Source: Gloeophyllum trabeum ATCC 11539 (Eukaryota > Basidiomycota > Agaricomycetes > Gloeophyllales > Gloeophyllaceae). Taken from it: DNA of 64,000 nt. The notes below the pieces were generated by a model that had not been told where the DNA came from, made no database searches, and saw nothing but the letters and a program-made list of their open reading frames with translations. The translations under genes were made by a program, and so were the position numbers. Position 1 is the first letter of the stretch. Each line of letters opens with the position of its first letter. Shown here in pieces: positions 35,053 to 47,700 of the stretch. The DNA lies in the NCBI RefSeq assembly GCF_000344685.1, contig NW_006920422.1, positions 1-64,000 of the forward strand, written 5' to 3'.

Positions 35053-37487
35053 TCACCGGCGTACGTAGCCAAGCACGCTCTGACGTACCCGGCACAGCAC
35101 CGTGCTGCACAAACTAACCGCATCATAGAATAGCCCAACGACGGGACGAGAAATGTCCTGCCAGTGCTGCGGCACGCCCCAGGGAATCCTTTTCCCTGCC
35201 CGGTCGTAGCATTCGTAGTCCCCCCATGCCGGCCGGCGCAGGTACCACCAGAACGCGAGCCACGGGTCCGGGAACGTCGATATCACCTTGCCGGACTGGT
35301 CGGGCCCCGCGCGGAACCAGGACTTGCACCGCATAAGTGGGGACGAGGGGGAGGAAAGCTGGGACTGAATGTACGTGTTGTACGCATCGCACGCCTCCTG
35401 GGTGACTGTGATTCTTGATAGATGCCCGTCGAGTATCGGCGAGATCAGTTGTAAAATGTAGCCGACCTACAGAGAACAGAGATAATGACAGTTTGTGAGT
35501 AACAAAGATATGTGGCGAGCCGGTGGCTTGATTTACTTGAGTTTCGACGGTACAGACGACCGATCCATGTCCCATCACAGTATTCGGGCCTACGAATCCG
35601 ATCGTTCAGAGAGAAGATGTGGCAAGCGCCGCACGCGACCCCACTCACCGTATACGAAGAAAAAGTTTGGAAAGGTAGGTACCGACGTTCCGATGTAGGC
35701 AGTAGGACCGCCTTGCGCATCAAAGAACTCTTGTATTGACCCATTTGTGCCGACAACTCTCACGGCGTAATGCGACTATGGAAACGGATGTAGAGGAGGC
35801 GACAGCTCGTAAGTCGGGTACGTACCACCTTGAATCCAGTTGCAAATATGATAATGTCCACCGGCACTCGTTCACCTGGGACGATCATCTCCGGTCAACA
35901 TTTACGAGCAGTGTGGCAGCCCAGGGCCGGCCATCGCACCTTTACCAGTGACCACGCCTTCGCTATACAGTGCTTTGAATCCGTCCCAGTTCAGTTCGAC
36001 GTTATCGCGCTTGAGGCTGTCGAGGTACCCGACGTCGACAATGTACCGCTTGCAGCCGATGGCTAGCGGTGATATCACGCAATGAAGCAAACGGTCATGA
36101 GGCATTACGCCTGCCTAGACAGCAGCCCAATGAGGACTCACGAAAGTCGGGCACTATCCTCTCATGATACTTCTTGGGCGCTCGTGCTAAGATGTAGTCC
36201 TTCGCTGCCTAAAGTTGCCGTGCCGTGAGTGGGTCCTGTGCCTGATCATCAAGGCCTCGGGCATACCTGGATAGAAACCCGATTGAAGGACGTATACTTC
36301 CTCAGAGCAAACAGCAGATCATCCTGTTACAGAATACCGCGGAGCGGTCAGCTGAGCAGCCACACCTTTTGCACGCTTCTCACCCTGAACGCCAAGTAAT
36401 AGTAATGAACACGCATGGCGAATTGGAAATGAGCAAATATCCATCGCGTGATGCTGTGGTACGTAGGATTTGGCTTAGGGAATCCCAGTCAGTCACGTCT
36501 TGATGGATTATTAGTGGTCCCAACCCTTACCAACGAGATAAACCAATTGGGCGACCTACAGAAGTTGATCACCTTGACTGTCGGGTCTTTCGAAATAATC
36601 GGAATGAACTGGGCCCTACGTCGCACATTGAACTTGAGTGAGCGGATATCGTTACGCATACGACGGCTCGGATTGCTCACGCAGAAGCAGCGTTGCCAAC
36701 TACACCGACTGTCTTGCCGTGGAGCGGTGTTGCCTCCCCCCACCTTGAAGAATGCCACATAGGGCCCTTGAAAGTTCGCAGAGACGGACTTAGCTTTAAC
36801 TCCTCCTCCACGCCGGGGGGATAGGCAGGTTCACTCAGCAACCCAACGGCGGATATCACGATCTTGGCGAAACATTCGGTTTCGTTACCTGCCATATCCC
36901 GTGCTTTGACGCAGTACATATCCCGCTGGGAGTCCCATTTGGCTGACACGACCTCCGTACCAAACGAAATCTTTTCCAAAAGGGAATATTTGTGAGTCAG
37001 CTTTCTCCAATACGCTTCGATTTGGGGCTGGTATCCGAGGACACTGGGCCAGTTGGGATCGAGGTCCGAATATAGGGAATACCAGTGGATCGGAATATCG
37101 GAAGAGCAGCCCTATCATGCCTATGGATGAGTCGACTCACTCGAACAGCTGTATAAATGAGCTACTTACAGGATAGCAGTTATCCTTCACGTACGTTCAA
37201 GTTATAACTTGCTTCTTTAATGCCTGACAGACTAACGCACCCTCCAAGTCCCTCCCACGTCGTCGGCTCTTTCGAAGATCTGCGCAGGTAGTAGGCACAT
37301 GTTGCATCAGGTCCGTAAAACGTCTCACTTTGAAGTCCTCAAGCCGCAGCTGTCTTTTCAGAGCGATAGCGAAGGTTAACCCCCCTATGCTGATAGATAA
37401 ATCTCAGCATCGACCGTTCTTCATAGACGCTTGGTGGACTCACCCGGCTCCTATGATCACTACAGACACGCTCGGCGTCTTGGTCAT
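35053..37487 (-). CDS. Baeyer-Villiger-type flavin monooxygenase
   Basis: An FAD- and NADPH-dependent monooxygenase that inserts oxygen into ketones or oxidises heteroatoms. The ATG at 37487 begins [15 protein letters not shown], the FAD Rossmann strand, split by an intron before [21 protein letters not shown], then [20 protein letters not shown] follow, as in this family. The fingerprint FxGxxxHxxxW is present as [11 protein letters not shown]. The NADPH site is [12 protein letters not shown], followed by [20 protein letters not shown]. The middle continues through [20 protein letters not shown] and the C-terminus through [20 protein letters not shown], ending at 35053. Nine or so introns are needed. 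The substrate is unknown. The gene begins a run of three same-strand oxidative genes. Confidence 0.85.
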
Positions 37488-37836
37488 CTTGGAGCGTTAG
37501 ACCGTTTCCTCCGACGTGGACCACCATGGCCCCTCCTATGTACTGTCCCTAGGACGTGGGTATTCGAAGCATACTTACGTTCACAGTACGCAAGCCAGCT
37601 TTATCTGGGAACGTAAGCATGACGGACGGAGCACTCGGAAGTCTTACAGCAACCGTGTCGGTGGACCGAGCCGCATTGGCCGTTAAGGCCCTCCTACTCA
37701 TTTTGGCGCTTACTTCGGCACTGAGGCTTCGATGACAGCAGTCCCGTGTATGTCCTTTCCGTCACAGGTAGTGCGTATTCCTCGACCCAAGGCTCGTGTG
37801 ATTGGGAAAGTGCGCATGCTATGAATTTACTCCGAA
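37488..37836. other. Intergenic region between two oxidative genes
   Basis: Promoter of the monooxygenase and 3' flank of the dehydrogenase. No gene recognised. Confidence 0.35.
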
Positions 37837-39444
37837 CTATCTCCACGGGTCGAACAGTACTTTCCCGCATTTTCCTTTGTCGAAGAGCTCGTAGCTTTCC
37901 GCAGCTTGATCAAAGCCCACGACCTTCTCTACTAGGCTCGCGGCTCCGCCAACTCCACCAAAGACGTCTTGACGCTTCAACAGAACCTCGAGCGTTATCG
38001 GAAAAATGGCGCGCACAGGACATCTGCCGAACTCGAACGAGACGTTCTTGTTGTACACATCTCTTCCGGTAAAAGGTAGTTGCGGGCCTTGGTGCACACC
38101 CACGGAGCTGATTACACCGAAAGGTCGCACAAGCTCGTAGGCGAGGGTGAGAGCGCTGTTATTACCCACAATCTAGGAGCACATGCTGAGCCAAACAATA
38201 ATAACCTGGGAAGGGGAGACCGGACGAATACCTCTAGAACGGCGTTACAGCCAGTGCCGTTTGTCCATTGATGTACTGTTTTCTTGCCATCCTCGATGGA
38301 GGCGACTTCGAAGGTTCCCCGCCCTCGGTCTCTGGCGTCGACAGCTCTATATACTTCTTTGATCTTTTTGCGCCTTTCTTCAATTGGGTCTATGGCGACT
38401 ATCTTAAATGCGACGTCGGATTTTGCGAGAAGATCCAACAGCGAGACTATAGTGCACTGGAGGGAAATTTTAGCAGGTCTCCGCGCGTCATAATGGGCCC
38501 TGGCGTACCACTCCTACGGGTCCCAACCCAACTACGGCCAAGGTCAGGACCTTATCTTCATCGCGGATCAGGGATTGAGGGAGTTCAATGCCACTACTTT
38601 TAAGTATAGATGCCAATGGTTGGGAGCTGAAGGGATACGGCTGTGACGTGAAGAACGGCAGCAACTTTGGATGCTGCAATGCTTGCAATGCCGCAAATGC
38701 ACCAGTCGGTAGGATATCTCCTAAGAGAATCAGGGAAGTATCTGAGATCTGGGAAGTCTGCCCTTCGATCTTGAACAGTGTACCCCCTGCTTTGGGGACT
38801 CGTACATACTGTGCCTGTCCACCGGGTAGAGCGGGGATGCCGAACAGCTGCGAATGTATGCAACGGCAGGTAGAACCCACGCGACAGAAACTTGAGGGAC
38901 ATTACTTAGGTAAGCCGTCGCGTTCGCAAGATGGTTGACGTACTGGCACTCTCCACAAGACACTGTGAAAGGCGAGACAACTTTATCGCCTAAGCGCAAG
39001 GACGAATACAGTGGAGGCCGCCCGGATGACTCGGGCGTGAAGCTGGACCCTAATGCCACAACTTCGCCGACGAACTCATGCCCACATATCAATCTGTAAA
39101 TTGACATTTCAGCTTCCAAGCTTGGAGTCAACCAGCGAAAGATCTTACGGTGCATCGACGTCTTCATGTCCCCGGTATACATGAAGATCGCTGCCACAGA
39201 GTCCGCCTAGCTATAAAGAAAATACGCGAGTTATCGAACTGCATGCCGATTCCCGGAATGCCTTACTTTGATCTTGACGATTGCATCGTCAGGGTGTTCA
39301 ATGCTGCGTCCTCGTCAGCTCTGGCTGGTCATCCGTCAATGCTTCGTACCTTGGGAGTGGGACGGCTTCCACACGGATATCATATGCAGGAGGGTACCAC
39401 CGAATAGCGGTTTGGCTACCTGCTGATGTGTACGTTTGGGTCAT
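37837..39444 (-). CDS. Zinc-type medium-chain alcohol dehydrogenase
   Basis: Member of the zinc-dependent MDR superfamily. The ATG at 39444 reads MTQTYTSAGSQTAIRWYPPA, and an intron joins to EHPDDAIVKIK. The catalytic zinc Cys is in LGGLCGSDLHVYRG and the His-Glu pair in CGHEFVGEVVALG. SCGEC begins the structural-zinc lobe, which seems short because an intron follows directly. Downstream exons give LFGIPALPGGQAQYVRVPKA, the nucleotide-binding strand LAVVGLGPVG, IVAIDPIEERRKKIKEV, FGVISSVGVHQGPQLPFTG and the end SYELFDKGKCGKVLFDPW. The substrate is probably an alcohol or aldehyde of unknown nature. The gene lies between the monooxygenase and the hydrolase on the same strand. Confidence 0.83.
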
Positions 39445-39706
39445 CTTCGCGGCAGGAATCCAAACTTCACCAGCCCGCTGTAATGGACGGGAATATTAAC
39501 AGAAGCAGACTCTGTTACTCGGGCCGCAGCGATCGAGCAGCAGATCCCCTAATCTTTTCGACAGACTCGCATCAAGGTTCACCTGCCCGGTCCGTAGGTC
39601 CGATAATGAAGTTGCGGGGCTCCGCAATACGAGCATGAAGAGCTATTGAAACCGCGTAAGTTTCCACTGTGTCGGGCAACAGAGTAGGTACAGTCGCAGT
39701 CAGCCT
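39445..39706. other. Intergenic gap
   Basis: Promoter of the dehydrogenase and 3' end of the hydrolase gene. Nothing else seen. Confidence 0.3.
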
Positions 39707-40991
39707 TTAGGCCTCGAATTTCGTTCTCTGGTCAACCCTTAGAGTGGAGCACTGCTCTACGTCCTTTGCAAAGAAGTCATGGGGCACGATATACAACTGA
39801 TGGCTATTCAAGTGCTGCCAATATTTGAGTCGAGTTCGTAATCCATCCGTCACCTTCAAATAATCAGGACCAGGATCAGGAAGAGCCGGCACATCCGCCA
39901 ATCAGACGCACCTGCTCCGTTATACAAGGTCATCTGGGTGGCGTATTCTGGCGACGTTGTGGCAGACATGTCTTCAACCAGAATGACATCGTATCCCTAA
40001 GGAACGTCAGTTCACTATGGTCTCTGTATACTTGGTAGAGGCTCACTCGATAATACGCATCAAGGAGAGTTCCCCATACACACCTACGAGTAGCAAGATC
40101 AGCGAGTGTCAAGGCACATCGGGTCGGTTCTCCTACTGGTCAATGTTGACTCCACTGAAGAAGAGCGTTGTCAACGAGTTGTCCTCAAGGAATATGCTCA
40201 AGGGCGTCTCAGCGCGCCCGTTGATACCGCTCAGACGGTCTGAAGGAAACTTGTCTTGTTACTGTGGGGTGCAGACGAGCGATGAAGACCCATGCTCACT
40301 CTTATTAAAGAAGAAATCGGTACCAAAGGCAAGACCCGCTTGCTGGAGGGGCCATAGGTCCCCATACGCCTGGGCATTCCAAGAGTCCCTCATAAGCAAG
40401 GGCCCCAAGTGCGTGCCGTCCGAAAGCGTGCCCATGTCGGATCCGAACGTCGAGTTGGGCGTACCGTCGCTCGCGAACCCGTACAATAGCGATGGGGGCA
40501 TGCCGAGGATGTCGTTCGGGGTGAGGCCCCACTGAATATTCGGAGGTTCACATGGTGTGGAGTGTCCGAGCAATCCACGTACCTGCACCCAGAGGATCTT
40601 GACTCCCGCTTTCCGGAGAGCAAGCACTGTCTCGACTGTAGGGGCGACTGCAGCTCGCCCGGCAGTCGCAGACGGAGAAAGCTCCGGATGCAGGAAAAAG
40701 TCTGAAGCGACCAAGTTCATAAGCGAACCATCCGATCAAGGTCCAATACGCACTTTGCATGTCCACGATAACCATGCCGGTCTTTGCTAGGTCGATGACG
40801 ATGGACGAGTTGCCCTTGCTGCTCGTCTGGATCGTGATGCTGCCGTTGGAGCTGCCGCGGGTGAGGTCGAACGTGGAACCGTTCTTGATCCAGTAGTTGT
40901 AATAGTTCCCCCAGACGGTGGTTTCGGCAGCAGCAACCAGAGCGAAGGCTCCAAAGACGGAGAGGCTCAAGAGCTCAAGCAGAACATGCAT
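39707..40991 (-). CDS. Secreted isochorismatase-like cysteine hydrolase
   Basis: The ATG at 40991 opens MHVLLELLSLSVFGAFALVA, a clear signal peptide. After VWGNYYNYWIKNG comes the isochorismatase-type core: GMVIVDMQ (the Asp of the Asp-Lys-Cys triad), SPSATAGRAAVAPTVETVLA and LRKAGVKILWVQ. GLTPNDILGMPPSLL and DFFFNKSEHG follow. FFSGVNIDQCALTLADLATR carries the likely nucleophilic Cys. Later come GYDVILVEDMSATT and the C-terminal KYWQHLNSHQLYIVPHDFF. The stop is at 39707. The family includes nicotinamidases and N-carbamoyl hydrolases; this secreted form could attack an external amide or ester, but the substrate is unknown. Its introns are short. Confidence 0.83.
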
Positions 40992-41516
40992 CTTCGTTGC
41001 TGAGCGCTGAGCTGCGAGCTTGATGGATCGGTCAAACGAGCAGACTTCGTTGCCGCTTAAGAGATGCGAAGGCTTGACGTTGACCGCGATAAATCCGACT
41101 TTATGGTATATTGTGTAGAGATAGGAAGGTCGGTCCGTCCATAATTACCCAGTGAATGCAGATGCAACCGCATATCCTGCTTCGTTATCGCCAGTGCTCA
41201 CGATGAGCAAGGGCAGGCAGGAATAGTCTCGGAAAGCAAGAAGGTCAGTAGAAAATAACGATCGAAAGGTGCCGAAGCTTATCAGGACCGTGTCGTAAGG
41301 CAGCCGGCGGCAGAGTCGACTGGCAGGCTCGCAAAATGGAGCTGACAACTTTCTGTATGCATTCGATCCGTCCACGCCTATGGTATAATAAATACATGGA
41401 GTGCTGAATATCGGGATACAGTCGTAAGATAGCGAATCAAAGGAAAAGACAAAACGAAAAAAAAGTCCGTACTATCAGCAAGTCGTCGACATCCCCTACC
41501 CACCCATCCACCCCCC
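40992..41516. other. Hydrolase promoter and Skt5 3' region
   Basis: Contains AT-rich words (TATTGTGTAGAG near 41108; TATAATAAATAC near 41383). No gene recognised. Confidence 0.35.
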
Positions 41517-41823
41517 TCACATGATCACACAATCCTTATCATCCAACTTCTTACTCTGGAAGCCCATCTCCTCAAACGTCGCGGGGCCCTTTGCCGGGCG
41601 TGGCCTGGGGCTCTCGCCCGCACTGGGTTCCGGGAGGGGCGCGCCGCCGGACGGTATCCTCTGCGCAGGCGGGCGGCCCGCGGGCGACTGCTGGCGCGCG
41701 GGGCTCTGCGCCCTGCGCGGGTCCGCGCCGGGGTCCGTGAGTGTGTAGCGCTGCGCCTGCGGGTGCGCGCGCTGCGGCTGGGGCCGCGGGGTCGCCACGC
41801 CCGTCTGCGTCGCGAGCGTCGGG

Positions 41824-41855
<32 letters not shown>

Positions 41856-43969
41856 CGGAATCGCGGGCCCCTGCGCGACCGAGTTCTTGCGGATGACGTC
41901 GACGACGCGCTGGCTGTGCCCCGCGGCCGGCGGCGGGAGGGGCGGCTGCGCGCCCGGGCGCGCGTCGGAGCGCTGCTTCGCCTGGGTGCGCTTGCGGACG
42001 AGCTGGCTCTCGGTGAGCGCGTCGTGCTCCTGGCGGGAGAGCGCCTGCGGGGCGGGCTGGCTGAGCGCGGCGAGGCGCTCGGCCGCGTCGGCGTTGCCGT
42101 GCTGCGAGGCCTGGGGGATGGGTGTGAGAGAGGCAGTGCGAGTAGATTGCCAGGGGGGCGACTCACCCTGGTGTACCACTTCCTGGCAGCGTCGATGTCC
42201 TTGGGCCCGCCGACGCCGACCTCGGCATAGTAGCCCATGGCAAACTCGGCGCTCGGGAGGCCCCTGCGCGCGGCCTTTTCGGCAAAGGTGTACGCGAGCG
42301 CCTCGTCCTTTTCAAAGCAGCCCTCGGCGCCGCAGAGGAACCATTTGCTGAGGGCCATGTCGGCCTCGATCTCGCCCTGCTGGCTGGCGAGGGAATAGTA
42401 CTGCACGCTGAGCAGCGGGTCGTACGGGAAGGGCGGCTGCGCGTACTCGTACGCGTGGCCGAGCTTGTACTGGGCGGGCGCAAAGTTGAGGTAGGCGGCG
42501 CGCTCGAGGTGGCGGCGCGCCTCGGCGTGGAGGGACGAGCCGGGGGGGATGAGCGGGGTGAAGAGGTAGGGCGGGATCTGGACGTGCGCGAACTCGGAGA
42601 GGAGGAGGAGGCCGTAGACGTAGGCGGGCTGGGGGACGTCGGTGCTCGCGAGCGTGGCGGCTTTCTGGAGCAGGGGGAGCGCGAGCTCGGGTTTGGGCGG
42701 GAGGCCGAGCTGGCCCATGAGATGCGCCATGCCCATGCGCTGGGTGCGTTAGTGAGAGGAGCATGGATAGTAACAGGCGACTCACGTATAAGCAGCTCTC
42801 GACGCCGAGCTTGACGCCGCGCTCGAAGCAGTCCTTGGCGTGCTGGAGGTCGTTAAAGTTTTCATAGTCGCGCCCGAGCTTGAACCACGCGGCGGCGTAC
42901 CCGCTCCTGGCGGCCTGCTCGAAATCGCGAAAGGCGGCGCGGGGGTTGTGCGGGCAGTACTGCGGGTACGCGCCGGTGGCCTGGATGGTGGCGCGGAGGT
43001 AGACGGCCTCGGCGACGTGGCGCGGCATGGGGCTCTGCTGGTGCTGCTGCTGCTGGGTGGCGGCGGCGATCTGGAGGAGCATGGGGACGGCGAGGTCGGC
43101 GAGGCGCTGGAGCTGTGCGTCGGCGATGTGGGCGGGGCCGACGGGGGCGTCGGCGCCGGCGTGGTGGACGCGGTCGACGAGGGCGAGGACGTCCTTGCAC
43201 CAGGAGACGCGGGCGGCGGGGTCTGCGTCGGGGCGCTGGACGGAGGGGAGGACGGCGGCGAGGGAGGCGGTGGTGGGGAGGGGCGCGGTGAGCGAGGGGA
43301 CGCCGGCCTGGGCGCGGGGCGGAGAGGGTGGTTTTGCAGGCGGACCGTAGGTGGAGTAGACGGAGGTGGCGCGCGGGGGGTGGGTTGGATGCTGCGGGGC
43401 GTCAAAGGAGAGGGCGGCCATGGAGGACGAGAGGGAGTTGACGCTGGGGGTTTGGTTCGGCGGGGGCGGGGGCGAGCCCGGGTAGGGCAGCGCTGGCGGT
43501 GGCGGGGAGACGGACGGGTTCCAGCCGGACCATTGGGCGTTGTTGGGAGGCGGGGGCGGGGGAGCCGGGCTGGGACCGCGGGCCTGCGACGGGACAGCAA
43601 AGCCGGGGGCGAGGTTGATGCTGCCGGGCGGGGGCGGGGGCGCTGGCGGGTGGGGCGTGTGGCGGTAGTAGTCGTGCTGGGGCATGGCGCGGACGGACGG
43701 GAACGGCGGCGGCGAGAGCTGCTCGTCGAGGGTGCGAGCCATCTGCGCGATCTGGTCAGATAAGGGGCGTGAGACTCACGGTTACGCACGTTTGCTGGCA
43801 CGTCTGGGTCAGCTCTGGTCGGGCGCGGGGCTGCCAAGGGCGCCTCAAAGTGCGGCGGGGATTCGTCGCTGGACGGGCGGAAGTTGGGCGGCAACGGGGG
43901 CACCGGCGGCGGCGTGTCGTGGTCAGCGGCGGAGGACGGGCGAGGAGGGACCGGCGGGGCAGCAGCCAT
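41517..43969 (-). CDS. Skt5/Chs4-type chitin synthase activator, Sel1 repeats
   Basis: In yeast Skt5 (Chs4) activates chitin synthase III at the bud neck. The ATG at 43969 starts MAAAPPVPPRPSSAADHDTP, and a long Pro-rich region follows. Sel1-like repeats then run through DFEQAARSGYAAAWFKLGRD, CFERGVKLGVESCLY, HLERAAYLNFAPAQYKLGHA, YYSLASQQGEIEADMALSKW and FAEKAARRGLPSAEFAMGYY. Introns lie near 43780-43750, 42785-42740 and 42160-42105. The C-terminal part has a poly-Gln run encoded by CAG/CAA repeats (41830-41870). It ends DKDCVIM, a CaaX box predicted to be farnesylated, the same ending as yeast Skt5. Overall order and the CaaX box make the call strong. Confidence 0.9.
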
Positions 43970-44706
43970 GCAGTTGAACGTTGAGTCGTGACTGGCCTCA
44001 ATTAATCCATCGGCGCTGTACAGCATCCACAGCCACAGCCGTGCGCAGCCATTCCCGCTTCTCACCGTCTGCCGCTCTTTTCTTAGCGATAGTTTCACCG
44101 TCAGTCGACCAGGCTGTTCATGCAACAACGTCTAACGCGTCGTTACCGGCCGTCGCAGCAAGTGACCTGCCAACCCCGCGCTGCCCAATGCTCGTCCCTA
44201 CCAGACATCGACATCCATAGACGCGTCGAGATCTCTCCTTGTTTGATTCACCCTGGTCCAGCCCGAACCGTCTCGCGCCTTCCGGTCGCACACCTCATGG
44301 CTTGTTACAATCGTTTTGTGCAGCTTCGCTCGATTGCTCCCTATCTCCCGACGCTTGTCAGGGGCTGTTGCCGTTGAGGTCTCGTATCTTGTACAAGTCC
44401 TCTTCCACGGCATTTGCTACGAGCCCCTGTGCTGATGCTCCCGTGAACTCATCTGCACGATTGCAAGCAGTATCCCTCGTGCTTGTAGTGTATCTGCTTT
44501 CCATCCAGCAATCTCATGGATACGGCCTCCGTCGTATAGACAAAAATATATACATCTTTGTTCTACCTCCATATGTGAATAAGAAACCCACCAGAAACAT
44601 GCTTTAGAGAAGGGCGGATAACATAATATCTTAAATATTCTTTCGAGAATGAAAGTAAATGGAATTAACGGGAGCGTCTACCGCTCATCTATCTCTATTC
44701 GGTCCC
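43970..44706. other. Skt5 promoter and reductase 3' region
   Basis: No gene recognised. The part near 44520-44680 is AT-rich and fits the 3' flank of the reductase gene. Confidence 0.35.
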
Positions 44707-47700
44707 TCACGCGAGGAACCCAATCTCCTTCCAATGCTGCACCCACTTCCTCACCACCCCCCGGCTCACCGGCGGCGCAGCCCTTATACTAGGCACGACC
44801 TTCCCCGTCTCCTCCGTGCTGAACACCATCCCGCGCTTCACCCCGCCCTCGTACCTCTTCCTGAAGAACGGCTGCAACAACACCGATCAGCCCTGCCCAC
44901 GCCTCGCTTGCACAAAGCGGACACCCACCAACAACTTGATAACCGGATTCCTCTCCGGGTCCCTCTCGCTCCCCGCGAGCCTCTCCAGCCACTCCTCCGT
45001 GCCCACCGCTTCGAAGCGCACGCCCGCGTCGCGCAGCGCAGCCAGGATGTCGTCCCACGACGCCGACGTGTCCGGGTTCACGATGTGGTACACCACCGCC
45101 TTCGGCGCGTCCGCGCGCAGCACTATCTCCGCGACCGCGCGCCCGGCGTAGTCGACCGGCAGCCACGAGGGGTGCTGGGGGATGTGAGATAAAAGGGGCG
45201 CGAGGGAAGTGGTGACGCGTACCTCGTCCGTGCGCGGGAGGTACCCGACCGTGTTCGCGCCCTTGAACATCAGCGGCCACGCCTCCGTCTCGTTCCAGAC
45301 GCCGCTACGCAAGTAACGTGTCAGTCTCTCCTGCTCCTCCGAGGAAGAAAGAAACCACACACTTGACCGTATCCCCCACCATCTGCCCGATCCTCAGCAC
45401 GCCGACGCGCACCGCCGTGTCGCGCGCCGCGCGCTCGCACAGCTTCTCCGCGACCCACTTGCTGCGCGCGTACCCCGTCCCCGCGGCCGTGCCCGGCTCG
45501 GGCGGGAAGTCCTCGGGGCACACCGCCTCGCGCCCCCCCTGCCGGCAGCTGATCGAGGAGCTAAAGTAGAAGGACGCGGGCTGCGCGCGCGGCGAGCGCA
45601 GGCAGAGGTTGAGCAGGTTGAGCGCGCCGCCGACGTGCGCGTCGTACGACTCGATGCTCAGGTTGAAGTTGACCGGCCACGCGTTCTGGACGTGAGGTAA
45701 GAAGTAAAGTCCAGGAATTGGAGTGGCGGGCAGACTTACGTGGATGACATCTGTTGCTTCCCGCCGTGTCTGCTCATACTCCTCTTCGCTGAGACCGAGG
45801 TGATCCTCGCTCGTGTTGGCAGCATATGAGACGATTTTGCTCTCATCGTGTAGTGACAGCTTGCGCGTCCGCAACGACTCGCGGATCCGCTCCAACGAAT
45901 CCGCATGTGACTTGGCACGAGATAGACAGATCACTTTCATGACAGACGGTGAGGCCACGAGCTGCGCAAGGATGTGTGCGCCCAAGGAGCCAGTGGCACC
46001 AGTCAGGACCTTTCAGACGTACGTGAGTCTACGCGTAAGCTGATAAGCAGCGCAGGAACTCACTACAACACGAGAATCGTCCGAAGACGAAACGTCGCCT
46101 TCGGGTCTGTGGGATTCTAGTCTACTTGCCCACTTCTCGACCATGTCGAGCATCACCCGGTGTTGCTGTTCGTCCGACTTGGCGACATCCCCGCCGGATT
46201 GCAGAGCTAGTATGTGATCGGCAAGCCTGATGATACACCGGTCAGACGCGAACGATGACGCATGATGACAAAACAGTACTTCTCAACCGAAGGATATTCG
46301 TAGATCACTGCCAACCGTAATCAGCACATGCGCTGTAAGAGTATATAGTACAATAGAAAGCACACCATTCTGCCCGAGGGCCTTGTCCCCAAACTCAAGA
46401 GCTTGTTGGAGTGTATTTCGGATACGAATACCTTGCAGCGAATCGACACCGAACTCGAACAAGTCGACTGTCTTGTTCAATTTTGCCGACTTTGACGGGC
46501 CGAGGGTTTTCGCAATCGTCTCCAGGATAAAGTCCTCGAGTTCCGCCCGGGGAAGTACGACCTTCTCTTTCCCCGAACCCCGTTCAAAGCGGTCGTATAT
46601 TTCATCTGAAGGTCAGATGGATTACATCAGTCGGCTCTTCCGCTACCCGCGTCGAGGAGCGAATGACGTACCAATGAGGTCCTTGAACTTGGCGTAGCAC
46701 GCCGGCCGGAGGATGCTCATCTTCGTCGCGACGGGGATTTCGGTGCCGTACGGGAGGAACTCGACCATTTCCGGCAGTAGTCTTGAGTGCGTCGGGGCTG
46801 CAGAGTTGGCGAGCTCGATGATGGGCCAGACCTTCTCCATCAGCTCGGCGCGCGAGAGGTCCTTGCCCAGCTCGGAGGGTAAGATGAGGCATCCTGTTTG
46901 AGGTCTTCCAGCGCCGAAGACGATTACTGGAAAGATTTCCGGTGAATAGGCATGTTCGCCAAGCAGGACTGGCGCGTTTACCTTCTTGGACATAGGGACT
47001 GTTCCCTCGAATGCAAAGCTCGATTGGGACTATGCGAATCAATTAGACAGTGAGACGAAGTCCAGAAGCTTGGAACGCACCCGGGTTCGTCTTCTCTCCA
47101 AGGGTTTGTACAAGGGTATCATCCAGACGCCCGACGTATTTGTACCAACCTGCATGCTCCGGGTGTCGTGTAACCAAGTCCTTCGTCGCATACGAACCAT
47201 CCGGCCTGTTGGTCTCGATCTACACGAGCTCTTGCCTCAGTGCCACAACATAGCCAGGAGGGGCGTGTGCATACCTTGGGCGGGTACCCGTCCTTGACGA
47301 CGACCTCGAAGGTGTCATCCCCGCGCGGCTCGAACTCGACGTATGGCGCGCTCTGGGGGAGGGGGCGGACCCAGTTCCACGCCTTGTCCGTGTCAAAGTC
47401 GCGGTTCGAGTTCATCAAGGTGCCGGTCTACGGGTGGACGATGGAGTCGTCAGACCGAAGATTACGGGTAGGAGGTGCTGTAGACGTACTTCTGTCAGAC
47501 CATATATACTGAGCAGCTTCACTCCTGCCTCCGTCAAGCGGTCGCCCAGATCATCCTATGGAACCATAAGGTCAAGCGCATGCGCAAGTCCTGTAGGGAG
47601 AGAGCGGCTCACTGGGAGTGCAGCGCCGGCGTAGCTGACGGTGTCGAAAGCTGCGAGTTTCTTCACGCCTTCGGGGTTCTCACCCATTAACTGCAAGCAA

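Noticed and set aside
42840..43763. 307-codon plus-strand frame opposite Skt5
   Set aside because: Gly/Arg/Val-rich shadow of the Pro-rich coding strand; the minus strand holds the Sel1 repeats and CaaX box.
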